64,000 bases of DNA. Source: Parastagonospora avenae f. sp. tritici 18332-5 (taxonomy: Eukaryota; Ascomycota; Dothideomycetes; Pleosporales; Phaeosphaeriaceae). Under the pieces are notes generated by a model. It did no database searches. It saw nothing but the letters and a program-made list of their open reading frames with translations, and had not been told where the DNA came from. Position 1 is the first letter of the stretch, and every line of letters starts with the position of its first letter. Below, one piece after another: positions 30,932 through 42,840 of this stretch. A program made the translations under genes and the position numbers. The stretch is from the NCBI GenBank assembly GCA_022559985.1, contig JAFJTR010000008.1, positions 62,001-126,000 of the forward strand, written 5' to 3'.

Positions 30932-32513
30932 CTATGATAGTTGAAGCGAGCGCTTGCCTCCCCCGACTGATCTCTGGACTTCCTCCACTCTGCGCTTTAC
31001 GGTGGTGTTACCTACGGGCGAGCGCGTTGGGAAGCCGTCCCAGCTGACTGCGTACTTGGCGACGGCCGCTGCGATACCTCGTGAGTGCAACAGCCATGCC
31101 TCTTGGTTGAGGTTGTCGACGGTGTCAGCTGCCTGGTGGTAGTTCTGGTCGAGAATCTCGCCGGCAACACCGCCCCAGATCTCTGCTTCCTTTGCAGTCT
31201 TGACCTCATCGGCACCTGTGGTCGATCCTCCGGCGGGGATGTTGGCGTCGAGGAAGGGACCGTAGTCGGAACGACCGTTGAACTCGGTGGCATTGTATGG
31301 GACGCCGACGCGAGTGAAGTACTGCTCGAAGAAAGCTTCGATATCGCCGCTTCCGGAGGGGCCGGTGAGGCCGTAAGCACTGCCGTCTCCGTCGTAGATT
31401 TGGTGAACGTAGTTTGGCGATGCGATCATGTCGAAGTTGAGGTATGCGCGAATCTTGAGGGACTCTTCAGGAGAAAGGCTCTCGACGAAGTAGGTCGAGC
31501 CAAGCAGTCCGCTCTCCTCTCCGCTCCAGAAGCCAAAGGTGACAGCGTTCTTGACGTTGTATTTGGCGAGCGACTTTGCAACGTTCAAGATGGCAACAGT
31601 GCCGCTGCCATCGTCGTTGATTCCAGGGCCGGCGCCGACAGAATCAGTGTGTGCTCCTAGTGCCAACTGGTTGTTCTTATCGCCGCACTTGCTGGTAGCA
31701 AGGACATTGTTGGTAGTGATCTTCTCGATGACGGTCTTGACGTCCAGGGATGCAGTTACATTGGCACCGCCCTGGATTTGAGCGACGTAAGCTAGTCCCT
31801 GCTCCTGAGACAGACCAACAGTAGCAACGTAAGGTCCCTCGGCTCGAGGTGGAGGGCCAAGAGTTGCGCTGACTGCGCCCGGGACGTTGTTGTAGATAAC
31901 AGCGCCGAGCGCGCCAGCACCGCCAGCAAGAGCAGACTTAAGACCAAAGTCGCAAGAGCCACGGGAGATGAGGGCTATGTTTCCAGACACACTGGCCGGG
32001 TAATCGCTCGCCTCGCAGCCCAGGTTGCTGACGACAACCAGGGGTGCAGTGACGAGGCCAGCAGTGGAGTTAGAGTACTCAAATAGTGTCGAATTGATAG
32101 CCTGCCCGCCAATGGTGAATTTGTTGATCGTGCCATTAAGCATCACATAGTTCGAGAACGGCTGAAGAGTAACATCATAGTACGACGTAGACTCAAGCTC
32201 CTTCTTCAGCCACATGACGGTGTCATTGTGTGCAGATCCGCCCATGATCCTGTTGCGTGCAGGATAGCTGTAGGCGAAGTCCTGGAGCTGCTGAGCGCCT
32301 CTCAGGAGCTTCTTTGAAGTGATATCTGCCTCGAGTTTCCTCTACAGATGTATTAGCGTGACCATAACGTGAAATCGAATATGTTGAGCTTCGTACCGAT
32401 CCGACCATGGGCCTGTTCTTGCATGGCTTGTCATTGTGGCCATCCTGACGTCCTCGGAGTTCAGCAGTCGCTGACGCCGCAGCGACGAGAGCAGCGAGAA
32501 GTGCGACCTTCAT
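30932..32513 (-). CDS. Aminopeptidase Y-like M28 metallopeptidase
   Basis: Two exons, 32513-32397 and 32341-30932, with a phase-0 intron at 32342-32396 (GTACGA...TGTAG). The protein is 508 aa. Residues 1-17 are a signal peptide, followed by a short propeptide. A protease-associated (PA) domain spans roughly 130-260 (LISRGSCDFGLKSALAGGAG). The M28 catalytic domain has GAHTDSVGAGPGINDDGSG (zinc His and bridging Asp), WSGEESGLLGS (catalytic Glu-Glu), FDMIASPN (zinc Asp) and QNYHQAADT (zinc His). All metal ligands are present. Yeast Ape3 is the vacuolar relative; fungal relatives may be secreted. It removes N-terminal residues from peptides. Confidence 0.93.
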
Positions 32514-33443
32514 ATTAACAGAGCCGCGAATTGAGGTAGCAGAAAGCAGATATTCCTTCCCAGCAGGAGGCCCAGCTTGAGATATTTATACAGGACATGG
32601 ATATGACTTACCTGCGCATTCCTGCAGCAAGATACCGAGGTCTGTCCGTACCGGGACAGCACTTCCCAGTATCCAGGTCCGTGTGCCGGTGTTCCCTCTC
32701 GCGATAGCATATTATCTTGGCATGCGCTAGCGGCTCCATTCTTTAGGCTTAATGAAGCAGCTGGTGAAGAGAAGCCCCGCCAATAATGCTGCTTCGTCGT
32801 TCGAAGCAATCTAGGCAGGTCTCGGCGTGCGTGATAGTGGCGGAACATCGTGTGAGCGTTATAGCGGGGCAGGTGGGAAGTGGAGGCGCAATGCGTGCGG
32901 AAACGGGATACAGGGTGGCGATATCATACTCGCCAAGGATACACACCCGGTAAGACTGCAATATAGGAAGGTGGTACGGAAATCAAGCATGAGAAAGCAG
33001 CTCATCTTGTTCTAGAAGGATTATATCCCCGGCGAATGGTAGGCGACACCTAGCACTCAGTTCGGGAAGACATATCGATCCTATTTGTGTATCTGTCTGC
33101 TTGCCATAAGCTCGGAACGCCAAAAGCCACACGCAGCCAGAACACATCGCACGTCCACCTCATGGACTTACTTTGCCGGCCGATTCATCGCTGCAGTGAC
33201 CCCAGAGCAGTTGAATCTCTCTGGTTTATTTCTGTTACTTGAGGGCTGTTAACATTGAGTCAGTTTTAAATACACTTTTCCGCTACGAAGGCGAATTGTG
33301 CGAGCACTTGTAGTGCTAGATACAAGAATACGAAAAAAAAGCCAAGACAAACAATGGTGAAGAGGACATGATGGCCTCGGTGTATTACAATGACTTAATG
33401 TATAATGCAGGATAAACTCCGTCGAACGCCCCCTTTTGGGGGG
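32514..33443. other. Intergenic between aminopeptidase and SET2
   Basis: Holds the aminopeptidase promoter and the SET2 3' end. No other feature is supported. Confidence 0.45.
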
Positions 33444-36374
33444 TCATGCGCGATCGTTGTATACAGTTCTTTGTTCCGCTTGATGCGAACCGTTTGTTGA
33501 TGGCGTAGCCAGTTGCACTGGGCTCGGATAACCATTCTCCTGTAGCCCTGCTTTGCCATCGATAGCATTTCCATGGCTGGTGTCATGCCCGTTTCCAGTG
33601 GTTAGGAGAACATACTCTTGATCTATCTCAAGCACGTCGCTCGCAGGAGGTGGTGGCGGCGGTGGCGGCGGTGCGGATGCTCGCCCGTCTGTGCTTTTTC
33701 GCGTCTTCTTGGGCGAACCTGGATCCTCCTCTCCTTCCCGCTTGCGCTTTAGCTCAGATGATGAATCCGTGGGCGAAGCCTCTTTTGAGGCGGCAATGTC
33801 TTTATGGATGTCCATCATGTCGTCGTCCCACTCAACTTCCTCAATGTCGACCGCCTCTTTTTCGGCTGACGGCGATCCAGCTTTACCTTCAGCAGCTCGA
33901 GCGGCCTTTTGCTTGTCTCGCTCTTCTTTCTTCTTCACAGCCTTGTCCATGAACTCTTTGACGTAGTTCTTAACAGTCTTCTCGTGCCGGGAACTCAGCT
34001 TGGCCGTCGGATCCTTAACGCGTCCAGACTTGTAATCGCCTCGAACGAGCTTCTTCGCTACCTGTGGTCAAGGTCAGCAAGAGCTCTATTCTGGTGGCAT
34101 CCTCATCTTACCTCTTTGGAGAGTCGTTTGATGTCGTCCTTCTCCAGTTTCTTCCGGTAATGAGCGGCTACGTTCATAACGTGATGAGAGAGCTATAATG
34201 GTCAACAGATTTCCGCGCAATAGCAGCGTTACACCTACTGTAGCTTCATAGATCTTCTCCTGCTTTTCCTGGGGTAGGCTTCTCCACTTCTCACTCTTCG
34301 TTTTCTTCTCCTTCTGCTCATCTCCAGCAGGCTGTGGTGTAGACGATGCCGATGGTCCCGTGGGTGTAGCATTTGAGGTGATGCTAGAAATGATGTCTTG
34401 CAGTAGTTGTGTGTCAGTCTTGGCCTTTGGTGGAGGTGGCGGTGGCTGATTCACAGCTTGGGTCGGGCGCAACCATTGCGTTGTACCAGCGGTATTGTAG
34501 TAGTATGTTGAGCCGTTGTCGGAAGTAGCTTGGAACCAACCGGGAGGCAAGGGATTGAACGGTCGAGGACGGGGAGCAGGACGGGGGGCAGGACGTGGGG
34601 CGTTGAAGAAACCACTTGGCCCACGCGGCGCATTTACGACACCACGAGGGCCAGACGGAACTGCTGCAGCCGGGCCCTTCGGTGCAATCAGTGAAGGGGA
34701 CTTTGATCTTGATCTTGAACGTTCTCGACCCCGCTCTCGCCGCTCAAAGTGGTTCTCAGTGCGGGCTGGTGTGCCGGCATTCGGATCTCTCTTCATGCGC
34801 GGTATCCGGTATGCAACCTCCAACTTGCTCCAAGCATTTAACAGTTCACTTGCTGATTCCTGGACTTGCTCGTCTCCGCAGGTCTTCAGTTGCTCAACGG
34901 CCTCCTCAATCTTAGAGTCCTGAATCTTGTTTCGTGTGATTCGAGGAAGCTTGTGAAGGATGTCGAGAACCTGCTGCACAACGTTGAAGTCGTCCATAAA
35001 AGTCGTCAAGGTCTTCTTGAGCGTCTCGTAACCGTGCATGCGTATTATGCGATGTCCAACTCGCTCGTTGTCGGTCTGCTGCACGCGGCTGAGCAGCTTG
35101 ACAGCAATCCACTTCTCGGTGCATTGTCGCAATGCTGCCATGACTTTGGGGACGCCATCGTCCTCCAGCGATCGAGGCTTGAGATCATTGACGTACTCCT
35201 CGTCATCTTCGCTGACCTTCTTCTTGCGCGGCTTCTTAGCGACCGCCGTGTCCCAGCCATCTCCATCATCGATACCAAGGGCTTCGATAGTAGCGTGTGA
35301 TAGCTTGGTCGCATTGTCGGACTGTGTCTTTCCGCCGATGTAGCCGGTACAGTTGGGCTCGCCGCAGTAACAAGGCTGCGGGTCGGCTCCGTATCGGTCG
35401 ACGTTGTAGTTGAAAACCAGCTCTTCGCCAGCTTTGACTTTCCGCTCGACGAAGATGCCCATGCGCAGCTTGTCGCCCACGACCCATTTGTCAACGAAGC
35501 AGTTCGGGTTGCAGGAGTGGTTGCAAAAGCGGCCGAGATTGCCTTTCTTTGTCGCATCAACGAACTCGCCCTTGGTGAGAGACATGAAGTAAAAGTGCTT
35601 GATGCCCTCCTCGTCGTATTGAATCATGCGGCGTCGGAATGTCCTCTCGTCTATGACCTCTCCGATGTATTCGAAGACGAAGTCGCCCGGGAACATGTCC
35701 TGGTTGGCACGCAGGCCGAACCCCTTCTTGTCGGTCTTGATTACCGTGACGTCGGCATATTGCTTGCGGAAGAAGCGTTGGTTTTGACACTTGGTACCGC
35801 AGCTACAGCCGTCGGCCACGCATTCCATCTTGGTAGCGCGGTTGATGCAGTCCGAGTCCTCGCCGCAGGCATTGTTGACTTTCTCGACGGCATCCCACTC
35901 CTCCCCACAATCGCACTCGAGGGCAGGGTCGGTGGTGCCGATGTGCTTGTTCGCGTATGTACATTGTGGCAGGACCTCGAAGGTCTGTTTCGCGTCCTGG
36001 GTGGAGTCGGGGAGGTCGAGATACAGCGGCGGTGCGCGCTTGATGGTGCGGGAAGCCGCCCGTGACAGCTTGGGGGCTTTGCCTGGCTCAACCATGAGGG
36101 TGATGTCTCCGCCAAGCGTCTCCTCCTGCACGCTGCTGGCCGGCGATGGAGAATTGGACTCTTCCTGCTTCTTGTAAGTCGGCGACTGAGAGCGGGACCC
36201 GGAGGTTTTGAGCCGCGGTGGGATGGCTGAGAGGGGAGGCGTTGGCGTCCGGTCGGTTTCTGCCTTCACTCGCGGGCTCCCGTGTTCCGCGTCGGTTGCG
36301 TTTAGCTTCAGATGGTCCAGTTCTGGCGGAAGTTGGTTGGCGACCACCTCGTGGTGGTCATAATGGCTCTCCAT
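33444..36374 (-). CDS. SET2: SET2 histone H3K36 methyltransferase
   Basis: Three exons, 36374-34239, 34192-34112 and 34061-33444, all phase 0, with introns GTAGGT...TATAG and GTAAGA...CACAG. The protein is 944 aa. The ATG at 36374 (MESHYDHH) is the first in frame; upstream the frame has only a TTG. Domains are a cysteine-rich AWS (about 155-205), the SET domain with [19 protein letters not shown] and [12 protein letters not shown], post-SET ([10 protein letters not shown]), a mid-region, a WW domain ([19 protein letters not shown]) and the SRI domain in exons 2-3 ([20 protein letters not shown]). SRI binds the phosphorylated RNA polymerase II tail, so the enzyme methylates H3K36 on transcribed genes. 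The C-tail has a poly-Pro run. It is full length and intact. Confidence 0.95.
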
Positions 36375-39300
36375 GCTGGCGGTGCGTACCGTGATAGAGA
36401 CTGCCTGGACTGCCTGGAAGCTGCGAACGGGCAACGACGATTTTCACGCTAACGATTGCCAACCTCAATACAAGTCCACGATGAGCCCTCTCTCATAGCC
36501 CAAAACCGCTGTCTTTTCACACTCCAGCCGCCAGTGTACTTCTTCGCGAGTGAAAATGACCAGCTAGGTGGCGATGCAGTTGCGTTGGCCAATGTCGCGG
36601 GCAAGTCTCTGCTCCCCGTTACCCACTGCCACGCCTAAGATCCGCACCAACAGCCACACACTTGCGGCGCATCGACCACAGCTAGTAATAAAGGCAATGC
36701 GAAAAGAAAGATACGCGTCAATGTGGTAGTCGTCTCGTGGTCATGGATTGAGACGTGGGCGCAAGGTCGGAAGTAGTTCGCGGGTGCAGTCGCGCACTGC
36801 AGGCGTCGGTGCTGTGTGGCAAAGGGGGTGGTGACTGATGGCTAATAGCTGCGTTTATCTCATCACTGTAGGCGCGAATGTCTCCGCGGCACCTTGCGAT
36901 AGTCGTATAGTTCGTTCGTGGGGCTTTCGTTGTTCGATGTAGGAGCTGCGCGCCCGTTTTGTGTCGCTAGTCTAGAACACCGCCTCGGCTCGTGTCCCGA
37001 TTTGGGCTGCCGTCTTCAGGCCCAGTCTCGCCAGAGCTTCTGTCAATGTAACGGGGAACATCACTATCGATGGACCGAAAGAAGAGTATGGAGATGGGAA
37101 GAGAGTGAAAATTGACGTGTCCGCATGGTAGAGTAGTTTGTGTATATAACAATATACGCAGCAAACTTCTTGGCACGACATGAGCCTTATCCCCTCCGAC
37201 CTCCACCAACAATTGCAATAGTAGCGAAATTTTGCAGGTTGATAGAACCTCTTGCATAGGGCGTGTCCTTGTCGGGCGCGATAGTGTTTGCGGAAGATCG
37301 AAAGTTCATAGGGATTCTTGAATAATGCGAGGGAGTCGAACACATGTCAGTAGTCCTGTGTATAGCTCCAGATACAGACTTTGAATGCCTTGATCAGTGA
37401 GCTAGAGTTTGCGTGCGGAAAGATCAGATTTACGATGAACCTTTCGCCAGCTTGCGTTGCTTGCTGTACAAGTAAACCTTGGAAGCTAGCGGCGAATACG
37501 GCTAGCGTGATCATCTGCCCCACTCTGATTCGCGTGACCAGCTCACCTGGATTCCTCTGCAACAGATAAAGCTATAGAGCTTGCTGCTGTTACTCATACT
37601 TATCACCGAAGTCAAGAGATCAGGACCGTAACTAGGTCCCTACCCGCTGGGCGGCGAGGACAGCCACAGAATCACATGATTCTATTATGACTTCGCTCGC
37701 AAGACCCGTAGCTAACGTGCTGAACTGATTGAAGAGCCTCTAGTGTAAAGTACAGCAGAGCATGTAAAAACTTCATGATCTCACCATGATCGACTTACAA
37801 AGAAGAAAGCTGATGTAGCTATGGATGTAGTTGCCTTCCAGTTTCTCTGGCGAGCGAAGTGTTGAAATAGAGTGAACCCGCGAACTTGACTCTAGACGTA
37901 GTCAATCAAGATGCAACCTGCCACCAACTCGCCTTCGCCTTCGCCAGCCTCGAATGTAGCAATACCGATCCTCAGGGCTTCTTGAAGGTCTCTGTCAGTT
38001 CCTTTGGAGGCGCTACTAACATTCGCTTCAGCGCTCGGCCGTACAGCGCCCAGGTGAGAGTGACAAATAGGTTCATTGGTTTCAAGAATCGTTATGGAAT
38101 CTTTTGAAGAGGAAGGCAAGGTTATAAGCGCCGAGCAAGATGAGCGAACGAACAAGCGGTGGTGACAGCCGTGGTGTCAGAGGAATCTCAAGCGAGAAAC
38201 GTTAATCAAGCCAGTTCCCGCTGTTAGATACCAGTAGCTCTGAGAGAATAGTCCAGCCGCAGTGTTAATTGGCATGCTGGTGATGTCATGAGGATGTGTT
38301 TGTACCAAGCAGATTGCAACTGCTGGACGCCTTCCCCAACAGTCATGAGGCGTGGAGAATATTGACGTTTTCGTTCCTCACCAGGGCCCGTCGAGCCGGA
38401 TTAGGCTCGGCAAACTCGTGTTTCATTGGCTCCGCTTTTAGCGGCCGATCGTGGCCCCGCAAGTCAAACCTTGAAGACACGCCTGTCTGAATTCCAGCCT
38501 ACTCAACGTTACACCAGGCGCGGAAGAGAAGATGTCGCCTTTGGACACGTTCGCGGCATTCGATGAAGTTTATCGTTTATTGCCTCGGAGTGCGCTACCG
38601 CCAATAGTCGTTGGCTGGCGACACTCAGGCTATGTCACGGACAGCCAGCCCTGATTAATTACCAGGGGGCTATTATGCCGAGGGCCAGGGCGGGCCGCTG
38701 ATCTGGTCAATGGCAGCACGATGTGGTGTTGAAGCGGTGAAGTAGTCCTCACCACCAGCTGCACTGCGACGTGGCGATACGTGGCAATGCAGACGCGAAG
38801 ATCTGTCACTGGCAAACTATAAGGCTTTGCCAGAAGCTTCTCACAGCCGTGACTCGAAATCACCAACCTTCGTTGCTGGCCCGTCCCGACGTCATGTGAT
38901 TACGCACTATCTTACCGTTGAAACATGAACATGACAAGGATTATCCGCCTTTGCAAAACACGCCATCGATGCGATCAAGCGCCAGGCGAACATGGGTCCC
39001 GATGCACCCACGCGTCTCAGTCCACGAACGCATCAGAGCCAGTCGAGTGTGAATTGGCGAAACATACTCAGGCACAGACTGCGGTGCCATGAGCCTCGAG
39101 GCAATTGACTAGGTCATTTTCGTCAGGATGCAGTTGCGCATCATGGAGAAAGGAATGTGTGGGGGGCGGGCCCATGCGCCTTCTGGAAGTTGAGATGGGA
39201 CCACTACTGGACTAATGCCGGGTCTGCAGCGTCTCTCCTAAACCCAGCCTCGACACTCACCATTCGTTTTACCACCACTCTTCTTTGCCTGTTGTGATGG

Positions 39301-39538
39301 TGACATTTGGAGCGCACAGCAGGTATCTTTAAATGTTCCACTCTTTTACCACTCATTTGTAAACGTTTTCGCTTTGTTTCTTACACTCTCGTTGGTTTGT
39401 TCACGTTCGGAGCGTTTAAGCGCGTACGCGCCCATCTGAAGGGCCTTGTGATCAATTCTCTCCTCAGGTGTGGTTGCATGGCTAGGATTGCCTTGATATA
39501 TTTCTTGTCGCCCTACCCTGTGGTCATCCATCCACAGC
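36375..39538. other. 3.2-kb region without supported genes
   Basis: Begins with the SET2 promoter. Only short frames without coding character occur on either strand. I found no tRNA, repeat or transposon remnant. It could hold a non-coding RNA or a multi-exon gene that I cannot resolve. Confidence 0.35.
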
Positions 39539-40527
39539 ATGGAGAGAGAGCCACCTTGGACAGAGCACGAACGCGTCTACCTGCTCTGTGAGGTTCTTAA
39601 GGCATCTCCGGTCAGCTCACAGGCTCTGCTATCTTTCTTGCGCGAGGCTCAAATCCAGCCGCGATGGAGCGATACAGCCTTGCCTCCAGGTACGTACTAC
39701 GTCCTGCCACACTACCACATTGACTAACGGCGCTGACTGTAACAGGACGTTCCCTTCGTTCGAGCCAGATGGCATTCGACACTCTAGCTGCCACTTACGC
39801 GGGATCCGACTATCGCCGCCCACCAATACCTGCAGGCCCTCAACCCATCATATACGCTGGTCCCGAAGCCTCGCGGAAACGTCCCTACCAAGAAGTCGTG
39901 CCGCCGATAGGTCGTCTTCTCCAGCCTCGTCCCCCTCAACCCTACCCTGGGGAGTACATTCAAGCTGCGGGGCCCGCATATGGTTCAAACATGATGTCTA
40001 GTGGAGAGCCTGCAAACAAGAAAAAGCGCGGTAGGCCCACGAAAGCAGAGGCACAGCAGCGCGCGCAAGAAGCAGCCGCACGCGGCGAAGTCTATCCACC
40101 ACCTAGGAGAGGCAGGGTGTCCATTACCGCACCGCCAGAGCCATCGCCGCTTGGCTCAGAATCGCAACCACAGGAAAGAACTCCTCCGCAGCAAGCGTCC
40201 AGCGCACCACGCTCTACGATGACGCCCCCACGTCAAACTCAGCCAGACCAAGAGGAAGAGTCATCATCGGGGAAGAGAAGGCGCATGAAACCAGAGCCAT
40301 TAGAGCTGGAGAAGCCGCGGCGAACTATGGGAGAAATGGAGTCCCCACTAGCCTACGGATCAGGCGATCCTAGCCGCAACCAAGCATACATGTCCTATAC
40401 GCCAATTTCTGCACCGTTACCTGGATCAGCGGATTCACGAGACAGGGACATACGCATGGAAGGAGTTGAAGAAACTCAGCCACGAACTACGACACCTCAC
40501 TCGTTTAAAGACACGGTCGGCATATGA
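39539..40527 (+). CDS. AT-hook protein with conserved N-terminal motif
   Basis: Two exons, 39539-39689 and 39746-40527, with an intron at 39690-39745 (GTACGT...AACAG) and a product of 310 aa. The N-terminal 70 residues form a short conserved-looking helical module (WTEHERVYLLCEVLKASPVS ... WSDTALPPGRSLRSSQ), resembling the SANT-like start of several fungal nuclear proteins. An AT-hook core, KKKRGRPTKAEAQQ, lies near residue 140. The remainder is low-complexity Pro/Ser/Glu with a second basic patch (SGKRRRMKPEP). These features suggest a DNA-binding nuclear protein. I cannot name a family with confidence. Confidence 0.75.
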
Positions 40528-42840
40528 CCTTTTTACGTCACCAAAAGCACCACGGCGGTAATACTGATTTGAAGCGTTCCGTCAACGACTTTACTTATGC
40601 ACTCACGATACCATTTATGGATCTTATGGAGGTATGCTCTGCCGCCGCAATTCCACATTGCGCGTGTTTACGAGTACCGCTCATGCGCAACTTTTATTAT
40701 GTCTAAGCAGTTCAACTTTTTTGCATTTCATTTCCTTAGCATCGCGTATGTTTGTTCCTTCACTAAACTATTTTCCTTACTAAAACTTTTCTTCTTGCTT
40801 CTTTGGAATTGCCATGTCTACGCCACGCTTCTTACGAAAGTCGAGATGTGACGAGCAAGTTACCTAATGTCTTACTATTACTACCTTAACGACCCTTTTT
40901 CGATAAGCCATCTGTTTCGATTCGCAACCATTGGGTCACAGGCCTCTGCGCCAGTCCCGCACATGTACGATAGATGCGACTTCTGAGCTTTCCTGCATAA
41001 CGGCCTCTGTACAAAAACACCTATTAGCAGCAGTATCAATATTAGAACCTAGGCACAGCCTATCAGTGTACACGTTCAGCGACTTTCTGCTCTTTCTCTA
41101 GCGAGCAAACACTTTCGGTATCATGTTACACCTAGGACTCCTGCACGGCAATGTGGACTCCCTGATGTCCACTCAACAAGCAATCGTCCACCTTTCACGG
41201 CGTCAGATTGCTGCAGGACAACCAAGAAGGGTGGATGAAGTTTGATTGAGCGGCCCAAAGCGGGCGCAAGAGGCGACGTCAGAACCAACAGGCGACACAA
41301 ACAACGGGTCTTGTTTCACCTGCTACAAGTACCTGTGTTACAGGAACCGCTCTACACGCATCCCGAACGAAGACTACACATGACCCAGTCGATGCAGGGG
41401 CTCTTTTCCAAGGTCGCGCCCGGTAATCCTCACGGCGAAATGCTGCAAGTAAGCGCCCTTCGTGCGAAAATCTCCCCGTCGCAACAACCCACAACAGCAA
41501 CAGGAGAGAAAAGAAAGGGGCACGTCGCAACCCGCAATGATCACACTCGGCCTTGGTAGTCATCAAACAACGGCAGGAATTTTCTCAGATACGCGTACCT
41601 CTTCCCTCCGGTGTCCGTGAAAAGAAATGACTCGAGCTGCGCATCTTGTTTCGCTGCAGCACAAAAGGGGAATGTGTACATGACGCCAACGCATGCACGC
41701 ATCGACCATCGTGCAGCTTCTCCCAACAAACATGGACAAACTCAACAGGCCTGTTTTGCCCAACCATATAGCCGCAAGGATTCTGCAGCGTCAAAAGGAG
41801 TCGCTTTTGTAGCCGCTTTCTCTCGATTCTGACAAAGAGTGTATCCCCGAGGTACGTCGATTAGGAAGGACGCTGCGCGGGACGGGACATCAAATGTCTC
41901 GGCGGCGGCCCGAATACGCTGTTTTGCGCGGCAGGAACCGGCCGTTGTTCGTTCGTTCGGTTCGCTGGTATGCTAAGACCGAAGCCGGTGTTTTGAACCG
42001 AGGCAAATTGCCAATAATCTCGACAAACTGTCTTGGTTTGTTGGAGGTCTGGGAAAGGAGGGGGCTGGGGGGAGTTCGTCTACAGTGCGCATGGACCAGC
42101 CGTTCTCCCGTCCCGCGAAACAACATGACATGTTTTGTTGAATACAGCGTTATTGGCTCGCGATGGATTTAAGCGAACAGTGACAGACTGCGATACAAGT
42201 GACGTTGATGTTGACGACGACGGCGCTTAGAATCGCGCCCCTAGTCGTGATCGCCAGAGCATCGTACCTGAAGATCATAAGTGCGAGGAACTATTACCCG
42301 AGACAGTGTTTGTGTGCGAATATCACAGGCAACGTTGGCCTTTCGCACGGGGCGGTTCTATATTTACCCACATTAAACTGGTGCGTGTCCGACTTGCCTA
42401 TAGCAGCGCGGGATATAATATCGCGCGGAGTATATAGGCCTAAACGAGACACGGGCGGCGTGTCGTGGCAGCCTGAAGCGGAAACCTGGATCATGGATGT
42501 GGAAGCGGTACTTTGGATCCAAAGAATGATTATGGTAGCAAGCGCTTACGAAAGTGGATGTAAATCATGCATATACTGATGTGCTCCTTTGGGTTTTCTG
42601 TATATTATTAACATTGACATCGAGTAGTGGCTGCGTGCCACCAGTGTCATGATAGCAGATGTCAGGTAAATCGATATTGGGAATTGATGAAATGACCACC
42701 ACCGCTCGTCCGACCCCGATATTTATGCCGTCAACGCCTCGCTTGCAGCAAATGCTAAACCACTCCTTGAAATATCAAATGGCGCTATGCGATAACGGAT
42801 GGGGATGTTTGATGATGGAGACGTTTTGTGTCGAGAACAC
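40528..42840. other. 2.3-kb intergenic region
   Basis: Lies between the AT-hook gene (+) and the SUZ12-like gene (-), convergent. No supported coding sequence. A G-rich tract occurs at about 42055-42072. Confidence 0.4.

Noticed and set aside
36440..39538. Multi-exon gene in the 3.2-kb gap downstream of the AT-hook side
   Set aside because: Short frames could not be joined by plausible introns into recognisable sequence.
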